From contig JAOZMT010000013.1 in the NCBI GenBank assembly GCA_029934175.1, positions 1 to 16,282 on the forward strand: a DNA stretch of 16,282 nt, given 5' to 3'. Under the pieces are notes generated by a model. The model did no database searches. It had not been told where the DNA came from and saw nothing but the letters and a program-made list of their open reading frames with translations. Below, one piece after another: positions 7,869 to 13,971 of this stretch (the stretch's first letter is position 1; each line of letters opens with the position of its first letter). The position numbers and the translations under genes are program-made. Source of the stretch: Victivallales bacterium (GTDB lineage Bacteria > Verrucomicrobiota > Lentisphaeria > Victivallales > JAUVCU01).

Positions 7869-8669
7869 TTAATCCTCTATTTTTATGAATTTTTTAATAA
7901 TTTTTAATTTAAATATTTTACTTATGATTTTCTTTTCGACAAAATTTATTAATATTCCAACAAGTGGAGTAGCATATAGCCAGCCTGAAGATAAAATTAT
8001 AATAAAGAGACCTCCAACTATAATATCAGATAACCAGTGAGCACCACTAAATAATCTCGGCAGTGCAAATATTGCACAAACCGCAAATGATGTTATAAAA
8101 TATCTTCTGCGTCCATATAAAAACATCGCTACTACTAATGAAAATAAAATAATAGAGTGATCTCCAGGAAATGAATCTAAAGCTCTATCTTTAGGTTTAA
8201 TTTTAGGATAAAGTTTAGATAATCGCACTGGCTCAAAGTCTAAATCTCGACCTCTGTCTATATTTTGTGAATGACACGGACTAGGATTTTTATCTGGACA
8301 AACTCGCTTGCAAATCCATGTTGAAACAACTGTAAATGCTAATAGAACAATACATAAAGATAATTTTTGTTTAAAATATTTGTTTTTATTTTCTGACATA
8401 TAAAAATAACAAATAGCAATCATAATAATGCCAGGAATTAAATCTGCTAATCTATTATTTGCAATAGCCCAAATAGTGGTCCATAGATTCCCACTATTTG
8501 ACAGAGTTCCATTCAAGAAAGTAAAAACTTGTAAGTCTAATTTATCCCAAAATGACCTTGTCATTCCTTCAATATTCCATGAAAGAAACAAAGCAACTCC
8601 TATAATTTGTGTTAAAATAAATGAAATAGGACTCCACTTACTATTTTTTGCAGATAATATATCCATCAT
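7869..8669 (-). CDS. LpxT-like lipid A 1-phosphate phosphotransferase (PAP2 superfamily)
   Basis: This 266-residue, multi-pass inner-membrane PAP2-family enzyme resembles E. coli LpxT as I recall it along the length. It has an IIGVALFLSW N-terminal segment (22-31), an Asn-Asn-Arg at 71-73, DSFPGDH (165-171, in place of the common PSGH) and FALPRLFSGAHWLSDIIVG (201-219). Likely catalytic residues are His171, Arg205, His211 and Asp215. LpxT moves phosphate from undecaprenyl pyrophosphate to lipid A, giving the 1-diphosphate form on the periplasmic side. In the first PAP2 motif the final Arg-Pro appears as Asn-Pro or Ser-Pro (KRVCPDKNPSP), an LpxT-like departure from ordinary phosphatases. The start overlaps the upstream stop as ATGA; a second Met follows immediately. 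A general PAP2 phosphatase is the alternative. Confidence 0.78.
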   Translation of the reverse strand: MMDILSAKNSKWSPISFILTQIIGVALFLSWNIEGMTRSFWDKLDLQVFTFLNGTLSNSGNLWTTIWAIANNRLADLIPGIIMIAICYFYMSENKNKYFKQKLSLCIVLLAFTVVSTWICKRVCPDKNPSPCHSQNIDRGRDLDFEPVRLSKLYPKIKPKDRALDSFPGDHSIILFSLVVAMFLYGRRRYFITSFAVCAIFALPRLFSGAHWLSDIIVGGLFIIILSSGWLYATPLVGILINFVEKKIISKIFKLKIIKKFIKIED

Positions 8670-9814
8670 TTAGGAACAAATTGTAAATAATATTTAGAAC
8701 TTTTGTCTAATTTATATTTGCTATCTGTGCTAGCTCGGACAATGTCTACTATTTTATTTGTATTTAATCTAGTTTCAACTTCTATTAATGAATAAAGTTC
8801 TCCATCAAATTCTCTTAGTAAAACATTTGTAACTGTATGATTTTCTTGTAAATCTTTCATAACTTTATCTAGCATAGGTTTAGATATTTTTGTAAAATCA
8901 AGTTCAACTTTAGCCCCCAAGTCTAATTCTGTTACCCAATTTGCAATAATTTTACTATATACACTTACAGCTGAACATTCTTCACTAACTTTACCTTTCA
9001 TAAGACGAACAAGTGCATCCCGTGTTCCTTGTAATGGGTCTGTAAAACTACTCATTATTGCTTTTGTGGGCAATGCTTGTTGAACTAAAACTGCACCTGT
9101 ATCTGGATAGCTTACTTCAAAATCTAAAGATATTGTGGCTTCTCCACTTTTCATCCCATAAACTTCTACTTCTTTGAAAGAACCATTTATGACACAACTT
9201 ATAACAATATCACATTTACTCATTACGCTCTGACTTCTTGCTTTTGATACATTCTCTCTACCTATTAAAGCATCACGCCTTCCTCTTCTTGATCTACTTC
9301 TTGATAGTAATTTTGGAGATATAACTTGTAATCCTATTTCTTTCGCTAATTCTTTTAAAACGCTTTCAGCAAGTGGAGTTCGTGTTTTAACTCCAGCGAT
9401 ATTCTCTTCAACTTCAATTAAAACTCTTGGTGAACCTTTTCTGCTTATGACAGTTTTCAATGCAGCAAGGTCATTTTTTGCAGGACTTCCTTCTTTAACA
9501 TCTGCACTAATTCGGACAGTATAGTCTCCATCTTTATTAACTTTTTGTGATAAAACTTTGTAACTTGAAATATATCCAAAAGCAGCAGTTGTAACTCTGT
9601 CATAATCTAACATAAAGTTAGTTATTTGAGTTTGTGAAACCAAATCTACTCCAATTCCTTGACGAATAGCATCTCGCATCGCCTCTGTTAAAGCTTGTTC
9701 TCTCGCGCCTGGTCCAGAACCAGCTGCCTCTCCTAACCCTTCTACTTTTACTGCTTTTACTTGAAATGAAAGTATTGATAAAATCAATAATATAATACTC
9801 GTTGTTTTTTTCAT
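8666..9814 (-). CDS. Exported FlgT/LPP20-like protein of unknown function
   Basis: This 382-residue protein has a clear signal peptide (about 1-21, ending QVKA). It continues VEGLGEAAGSGPGAREQAL and a helix reading AMRDAIRQGIGVDLVSQTQITNF (45-67). It then has GYISSYKVLSQ and a beta strand ending VRISADV (about 79-106). This is the pattern of the FlgT N-terminal / LPP20-like domain found in secreted or outer-membrane-associated proteins. A middle part (about 129-250) resembles the GSPRVLIEVEE-type FlgT middle domain. It is interrupted by an unusual Arg/Ser-rich stretch (171-180, SRSRSRRGRR). No flagellar gene is visible here, so the flagellar name should not be transferred. The start is fixed by an AAAGGAG ribosome-binding site (9821-9827). 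It heads an operon with the LpxT-like and RfaE2 genes through a 4-bp ATGA overlap, suggesting an envelope role. Confidence 0.75.
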   Translation of the reverse strand: MKKTTSIILLILSILSFQVKAVKVEGLGEAAGSGPGAREQALTEAMRDAIRQGIGVDLVSQTQITNFMLDYDRVTTAAFGYISSYKVLSQKVNKDGDYTVRISADVKEGSPAKNDLAALKTVISRKGSPRVLIEVEENIAGVKTRTPLAESVLKELAKEIGLQVISPKLLSRSRSRRGRRDALIGRENVSKARSQSVMSKCDIVISCVINGSFKEVEVYGMKSGEATISLDFEVSYPDTGAVLVQQALPTKAIMSSFTDPLQGTRDALVRLMKGKVSEECSAVSVYSKIIANWVTELDLGAKVELDFTKISKPMLDKVMKDLQENHTVTNVLLREFDGELYSLIEVETRLNTNKIVDIVRASTDSKYKLDKSSKYYLQFVPK

Positions 9815-9836
9815 AAGAGACTCCTTTGAAGAAATT

Positions 9837-9866
9837 AATATTTTAATATTTTAATATTTTAATATT
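9837..9866. repeat. Short tandem repeat, (AATATTTT)3 plus partial unit
   Basis: Three exact 8-bp units AATATTTT run from 9837 to 9860, followed by AATATT. The array sits between the ribosome-binding site of the exported FlgT-like gene and its probable promoter, in the 5' leader or immediately upstream. It could vary in length by slippage. Confidence 0.7.
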
Positions 9867-9889
9867 ATTCATAATATTAAATGAATAAT
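9864..9889. promoter_or_regulatory. Perfect 9-bp inverted repeat in the promoter region of the FlgT-like gene
   Basis: ATTATTCAT (9864-9872) and ATGAATAAT (9881-9889) are exact inverted repeats separated by AATATTAA. The site lies about 50-75 bp upstream of the minus-strand start at 9814. The symmetry and spacing would suit a dimeric regulator or an mRNA hairpin. Confidence 0.4.
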
Positions 9890-9897
9890 CACGGCAA
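9868..9897 (-). promoter_or_regulatory. Weak candidate promoter for the FlgT-like/LpxT/RfaE2 operon
   Basis: On the minus strand, TTGCCG (9897-9892) lies 18 bp from TATGAA (9873-9868). Each matches four of six sigma70 consensus bases. The region is so AT-rich that other -10-like hexamers exist, so this is only a candidate; it overlaps the inverted repeat at 9864-9889. Confidence 0.25.
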
Positions 9898-9931
9898 TAT
9901 TGTATAATTGTAGATTTTTTTTAATATAAAC

Positions 9932-9970
9932 AAAAAAACACAAGCACTTTTTTAAAACGCTTGTGTTTTT
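9932..9970 (-). terminator. Rho-independent terminator of the oad operon
   Basis: AAAAACACAAGC (9934-9945) and GCTTGTGTTTTT (9959-9970) form a perfect 12-bp stem with a 13-base loop. Read on the minus strand, the stem is followed by a run of seven T (complement of 9932-9938). It lies 26 bp past the oadB stop codon, as expected for the end of oadG-oadA-oadB. Confidence 0.9.
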
Positions 9971-9995
9971 TATACTTTTTTATAAAATTTTATTT

Positions 9996-11573
9996 TTATA
10001 GATTTTCTAACATCTTAAGCATAACACCTGCTGCTACAGCAGAACCTATCACACCTGCAACATTTGGTCCCATTGCATGCATCAATAAAAAGTTATGTGG
10101 ATCATCATCTAATCCAACTTTATTTACTACTCTAGCTGCCATTGGCACTGCTGATACACCAGCTGCTCCAATTAGTGGATTTATTTTTCCACCTGACATT
10201 TTCTTCATTATTTGTCCAAATATTAAACCTGATGCAGTTCCGATTGCAAATGCAACCATTCCTAATAATAAAATACCTAAAGTTTGCACATTTAAGAACT
10301 GATCCGCAGATAATTTTGAACCAACTGCTAAACCTAAGAAAATTGTAACAATATTTATTAGAGAATTTTGTGCAGTATCACTTAAACGATCAACAACACC
10401 ACTTTCTTTCATTAAATTACCAAACATCAACATTCCTATAAGTGGAGCTGCAGTCGGTAATAAAAATGCACATAACAAAGTAATTATCACTGGAAATGAT
10501 ATTTTTTCTAATTTAGAAACATGTCTTAATTGTGTCATTTTTATTTGTCTATCTTCTTTAGTAGTAAAGAATCTCATAATTGGAGGTTGAATAATTGGAA
10601 CTAATGCCATATAAGAATATGCGGCAACCGCAATGGGTCCTAATAATTTAGGTGACAATTTACTTGTAAGAAAAATCGCTGTTGGTCCATCTGCACCACC
10701 AATAATTCCAATACTCGCTGCATCTTTTAAACTAAAATCAATTCCAAAATAAGCTAATGCTAATGCACCTATTAAGGCAAAGAATATACCTAATTGTGCC
10801 GCTGCTCCTAAAAGAGCTGTTTTTGGATTAGCTATTAAAGGTCCAAAATCTGTCATCGAACCAACACCCATAAAAATAAGTAGTGGAAAAAGACCGGTTT
10901 TAATACCTCCATTATAAACCATACCTAACACGCCATCTGGACCACTTATTCCAGCCAGTGGAATATTTGCCAAAATTGCACCAAAGCCAATTGGAACTAA
11001 TAATAAAGGTTCAAATCCTTTAAAAATTGCAAGGTATAAGAGAACTATTCCTATAAGTATCATTATAGGCTTTCCTAATCCTAGATGCCAAGTATTTCCA
11101 AAGTCTTCAGAACTTTGACGGTATATGTCATAAATTCCTGTGCTATGCCATAAATGTGTTAAAATACTGCCATAAGATTCAAGTTCTTCTTTATTTGAAC
11201 CTTTGGTATCAATCTCTGAATTATGTAATATAAATTTCGGACTAAGTTTAAATAACAAATCGCCTTGCACAATCTTTTTTGCTGGAATAAGATTTTCTCC
11301 AACTTTTGTAACAAGCATTGTTGTTGCTATTTTTAATTTAGCCTTACTTCTACCTTCGACTGATAAAATTGCAAGCTCTCTACCTGGTAAAACCTTTTGC
11401 CCTTCTGAGGCAGAAACAGAATAAATTATTCCTGGCTTATCCCAATTGTAAATAATAGATACACTTTTATCATCGTGTTCGATATATTTAAAAAGTTCAT
11501 CATCAGCCCCACTCAAAAGAGCAGGGATTATAAATGATAATGAAAAAATTAAATTAAAAAGCTGCTTACGCAT
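9996..11573 (-). CDS. oadB: Na+-pumping oxaloacetate decarboxylase beta subunit with periplasmic N-terminal extension
   Basis: This is the membrane subunit that decarboxylates carboxybiotin and exports Na+. The conserved OadB core starts near residue 167 (KPIMILIGIVLLYLAIFKGF), includes GIIGGADGPTAIF (289-301, with the Na+-pathway Asp295) and ends with HAMGPNVAGVIGSAVAAG, all hallmarks of the family. At 525 residues it is about 100-150 longer than most OadB proteins. The extra N-terminus has a signal peptide (about 1-22) and a beta-rich segment (46-112). That segment aligns by eye with the biotinyl domain of the neighbouring OadA but has EGR (73-75) where MKM should be. It would face the periplasm and cannot be biotinylated. 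A GGAG site inside the end of oadA precedes the ATG, 2 bp after the oadA stop. It is the last gene of the operon. Confidence 0.93.
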   Translation of the reverse strand: MRKQLFNLIFSLSFIIPALLSGADDELFKYIEHDDKSVSIIYNWDKPGIIYSVSASEGQKVLPGRELAILSVEGRSKAKLKIATTMLVTKVGENLIPAKKIVQGDLLFKLSPKFILHNSEIDTKGSNKEELESYGSILTHLWHSTGIYDIYRQSSEDFGNTWHLGLGKPIMILIGIVLLYLAIFKGFEPLLLVPIGFGAILANIPLAGISGPDGVLGMVYNGGIKTGLFPLLIFMGVGSMTDFGPLIANPKTALLGAAAQLGIFFALIGALALAYFGIDFSLKDAASIGIIGGADGPTAIFLTSKLSPKLLGPIAVAAYSYMALVPIIQPPIMRFFTTKEDRQIKMTQLRHVSKLEKISFPVIITLLCAFLLPTAAPLIGMLMFGNLMKESGVVDRLSDTAQNSLINIVTIFLGLAVGSKLSADQFLNVQTLGILLLGMVAFAIGTASGLIFGQIMKKMSGGKINPLIGAAGVSAVPMAARVVNKVGLDDDPHNFLLMHAMGPNVAGVIGSAVAAGVMLKMLENL

Positions 11574-11575
11574 AT

Positions 11576-13420
11576 TTATGCTCCTTCTTCAACAATTACT
11601 AAAACATCTCCAGCACTAACAGTGTCTCCTTGACCTGCTTCAATAGCAACAACAGTTCCTGCTTTTTCTGTTTTAACAGGAGTTTCCATTTTCATTGCTT
11701 CTAAAACTAAAACCGTATCTCCAGCTGCAACAACACTACCAACTTCAACTTCAACTCTAATAACACTACCTGGCATAGGTGATTTTATTTCAAAATCAGC
11801 TCCGCCACCAGCAGGTGCTGCGACTTGTGCAGGTGCAGGAGTTGCGACTTGTGCAGGTGCAACTGTAGTTGCTCCGCCTTCAGCAACATTAACATTAAAT
11901 GCTTTACCATCAACTGTAACAGTATAATTACCATTAGATGCAGGTTTTGCAACAGGAGCAGGAGCTGCGACTTGTGCAGGTGCTGCTTTTGCTATTTCAT
12001 CTTCTTTATAGCGAATACCTAAAGGTTTGTCGCCTTTTAAGAATGCAATACCCTTGTCTCCACAAGTTGCTGAAATCATAACATTTTCATCTGTTGTTGG
12101 TAATCCAGCTGCTTGTAATGCTTCAGTTGCTTTTTTAATTCCTAAATTAGGATTATTTTCATTAATATCATGAACATCTTCTTTTGTAGGCTCTAAACCT
12201 AATTGTTCTGATGCAATTTTAACAATTTCAGCATCTGGCTCTGCTGGAGTTGCTCCAAAATAACCAAGAACCATTTTTCCATAACCTTCTGTTATTTTAG
12301 ACCATTTATCTTGACCAGATTTTATGCTCATTGTATTTGCAAATGCTTGTTGGAAATAAAATTGTGAAACAGGAGTAACTGATGTTCCAAATCCACCTTT
12401 TGCCACAACTTCACGCATATTTTCAATAACTTGTGGATATAAATCTAAACAATTATTATCACGCATCATTTGAGTGTTTGCAGTTAAAGCTCCTCCAGGC
12501 ATTGGAGAGAATGTAATAATTGGAGAAACTTCTTTTGCTTCTGGTGGAATAAAATATCTGTCTAATTGGTCAGTAAAGATTTTTTCTGCTTCAAGCAATT
12601 TTTCTTCATCAATATCAAGAGTATATTCAGTTCCTTTTAGGCGATGCCACATTGTAAGAATATCAGCTTGTCCAGTTCCACCACTACAAGGAGACATAGC
12701 TAAGTCAATAATATCAGCACCAGCTTTAATTGCAGCCCAGTTACAAGCAACCGCCATTCCAGCAGTGTCATGTGTGTGAAATTGAATAATAGTTCCTTCA
12801 GGAAGCATTTTCCTTGCACCTTGAATTGTTTCAAAAACAGTTTTAGGAGTTGAAGTTCCAGATGCATCTTTAAAGCAAACGCTATCATAAGGAATTTCAG
12901 CTTGTAAAATATCATTTAATTTATCAAGATAAAATTTAGGAGTATGAGCATAATCTTCTTTTAACCCAGGAGGTAATCCCATCATTGCAACAACAACTTG
13001 ATGCTTTAACCCCGCAGCATGAATTCTACTACCTGAGTATGCTAGATTTCTAACATCATTTAATGCGTCAAAATTTCTAATAGTTGAAACGCCATGTTTT
13101 TTGAACATTTTAGCATGTAAATCAATAACATCTCTTGATTGAGAAATAAGACCTACGACATTTGCTCCACGAGCCAAAGTTTGTAAATTAATATTTGGAC
13201 CAACAGCTTCTCTACAACGATCCATCATATCAAAAGCATCCTCTTGGCAATAAAAATATAAGCTTTGGAAACGAGCTCCTCCACCAATTTCAAAGTTACT
13301 TGCTCCAGCTTCTACAGCAGCTTGAAGTGCAGGTATAAAATCATCTGTCTTAACCCTTGCACCTAGACATGATTGGAATCCATCGCGAAATGAAGTGTCC
13401 ATAAATTTAATCTTTTTCAT
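11576..13420 (-). CDS. oadA: Oxaloacetate decarboxylase alpha subunit (carboxyltransferase plus biotin carrier)
   Basis: This 614-residue cytoplasmic subunit transfers CO2 from oxaloacetate to its own biotin, leaving pyruvate. The TIM-barrel carboxyltransferase domain (about 1-290) shows metal ligand Asp13 in FRDGFQS, carboxylated Lys184 in CFKDASGTSTP, and metal ligands His215 and His217 in FHTHDTAG. It is followed by the conserved PYC/OADA helical domain (about 300-480). Next come an Ala/Pro-rich linker containing a short GNYTVTVDGKAFNVNV association segment, and a C-terminal biotinyl domain with EAMKM and biotinyl Lys577. The usual RDAHQS motif reads RDGFQS, a subfamily difference. A GGAG ribosome-binding site precedes the start; oadG is 39 bp upstream and oadB 2 bp downstream, so all three subunits are co-expressed. 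A pyruvate- or methylmalonyl-type carboxyltransferase is the alternative, but oadG and oadB settle the assignment. Confidence 0.95.
   Translation of the reverse strand: MKKIKFMDTSFRDGFQSCLGARVKTDDFIPALQAAVEAGASNFEIGGGARFQSLYFYCQEDAFDMMDRCREAVGPNINLQTLARGANVVGLISQSRDVIDLHAKMFKKHGVSTIRNFDALNDVRNLAYSGSRIHAAGLKHQVVVAMMGLPPGLKEDYAHTPKFYLDKLNDILQAEIPYDSVCFKDASGTSTPKTVFETIQGARKMLPEGTIIQFHTHDTAGMAVACNWAAIKAGADIIDLAMSPCSGGTGQADILTMWHRLKGTEYTLDIDEEKLLEAEKIFTDQLDRYFIPPEAKEVSPIITFSPMPGGALTANTQMMRDNNCLDLYPQVIENMREVVAKGGFGTSVTPVSQFYFQQAFANTMSIKSGQDKWSKITEGYGKMVLGYFGATPAEPDAEIVKIASEQLGLEPTKEDVHDINENNPNLGIKKATEALQAAGLPTTDENVMISATCGDKGIAFLKGDKPLGIRYKEDEIAKAAPAQVAAPAPVAKPASNGNYTVTVDGKAFNVNVAEGGATTVAPAQVATPAPAQVAAPAGGGADFEIKSPMPGSVIRVEVEVGSVVAAGDTVLVLEAMKMETPVKTEKAGTVVAIEAGQGDTVSAGDVLVIVEEGA
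11820..11983 (-). repeat. Three exact 17-bp repeats encoding Ala/Pro linker of OadA
   Basis: GCGACTTGTGCAGGTGC occurs exactly at 11820-11836, 11844-11860 and 11967-11983 (plus-strand reading). In the gene the copies encode the APAQVAA/APAQVAT units of the flexible linkers before and after the association segment. They are recombination-prone and could alter linker length. Confidence 0.85.
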
Positions 13421-13459
13421 AAAATTCTCCTTTTTGTTATTTTTAAATTTAATATTTTG

Positions 13460-13720
13460 TTATTTGTTATCTTGTCTAAATTGATGAACAGCAGCAATAA
13501 TAGCCGATACCATAGCTTTGTCATCTTTTGATTCTGGTTTTTTATTACTTACTTTGCGTTTAGCTTTAGGCTTTGCTGGCTCTTCTAAAAGATGAGCAAA
13601 CGGCGCTAGCACTTTAGAGGTAATCGTAATTATAATAACCATTAGAATTAGGAATAAAAAAACATTTCCCATTCCAAATGCCATTAATTTCAATCCTTCA
13701 TTAAAAATACTTGTATCCAT
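13460..13720 (-). CDS. oadG: Oxaloacetate decarboxylase gamma subunit
   Basis: This 86-residue protein has one transmembrane helix (about 16-36, FGMGNVFLFLILMVIII), a Lys/Pro-rich linker (about 47-67) and a C-terminal AIIAAVHQFRQ (73-83). This matches OadG, whose C-terminal His-containing tail binds metal and docks on the alpha subunit while the helix anchors the complex to OadB. His79 is the likely metal ligand. It is the first gene of oadG-oadA-oadB. The ATG is supported by a GGA-containing purine tract 7-10 bases upstream, which closely resembles the leader before oadA. Length and motif order are normal for the family. Confidence 0.9.
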   Translation of the reverse strand: MDTSIFNEGLKLMAFGMGNVFLFLILMVIIITITSKVLAPFAHLLEEPAKPKAKRKVSNKKPESKDDKAMVSAIIAAVHQFRQDNK

Positions 13721-13763
13721 AAGGTTTTCCTTTTGTTATTTTGATAAAATTTATAAACGATAT

Positions 13764-13792
13764 AATATAGCTTATAAATACAAAAAAATCAA
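13764..13792 (-). promoter_or_regulatory. Probable promoter of oadG-oadA-oadB
   Basis: On the minus strand, TTGATT (13792-13787) and TATATT (13769-13764) are separated by exactly 17 bp, matching four and five of six sigma70-type consensus bases. Transcription would start near 13757, leaving a leader of about 37 bases. The A/T tracts just upstream (13793-13850) could act as an UP element. Confidence 0.6.
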
Positions 13793-13850
13793 ACTTTTTC
13801 ATTTATTATTTAAATAAAAAAATAAAAAACACTGTTTTTTTTTAAATATG
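13793..13850. other. A/T-tract region between two divergent promoters
   Basis: The stretch between the -35 boxes of the oad and LOG promoters is nearly pure A/T and contains an imperfect palindrome centred on AAAAAC-ACT-GTTTTT (13825-13839). TATTTAAA lies on the left and TTTAAATA on the right. No coding potential is seen. It could supply UP elements, or bend DNA between the divergent promoters. Confidence 0.35.
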
Positions 13851-13851
13851 C

Positions 13852-13880
13852 TTGACAAATATATATATACAATATATAAT
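13852..13880 (+). promoter_or_regulatory. Consensus sigma70-type promoter of the LOG/Lar-like/rsmB operon
   Basis: TTGACA (13852-13857) and TATAAT (13875-13880) are both perfect consensus hexamers with the ideal 17-bp spacer. Transcription should begin near 13887, giving a leader of about 85 bases before ATG 13972. Confidence 0.88.
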
Positions 13881-13887
13881 CAGTAAT

Positions 13888-13933
13888 AACAAAGTAAAAT
13901 TTTGTTGCAATTTGCATGAATCGCAAGTTCATG
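13888..13933 (+). promoter_or_regulatory. Two small hairpins in the leader of the LOG operon
   Basis: AACAAA (13888-13893) pairs with TTTGTT (13901-13906), starting almost at the predicted +1. CATGAA (13915-13920) pairs with TTCATG (13928-13933) around a 7-base loop. They end before the AGGAGG ribosome-binding site (13962-13967), so they could stabilise the 5' end of the mRNA rather than block translation. No known riboswitch is recognised. Confidence 0.4.
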
Positions 13934-13971
13934 TATTTGGGAATTAATATTAATAAAAATTAGGAGGATTT

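Noticed and set aside
8666..9814. Annotation as flagellar assembly protein FlgT
   Set aside because: Only domain-level resemblance is visible and the neighbours are LPS genes; the flagellar role cannot be supported.
9961..10302. 113-codon plus-strand open frame over the oadB 3' end
   Set aside because: Antisense to the conserved C-terminal core of OadB; low-complexity Ala/Thr/Pro content reflects reverse-strand reading of that gene.
11825..12022. Cys/Arg-rich plus-strand peptide (MCRCRSCDLCRCNC...)
   Set aside because: The cysteine repeats arise from reading the complement of the three 17-bp Ala/Pro-linker repeats in oadA; no start signal.
12474..12779. 101-codon plus-strand open frame inside oadA
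   Set aside because: Antisense shadow of the helical domain of OadA; no independent evidence.
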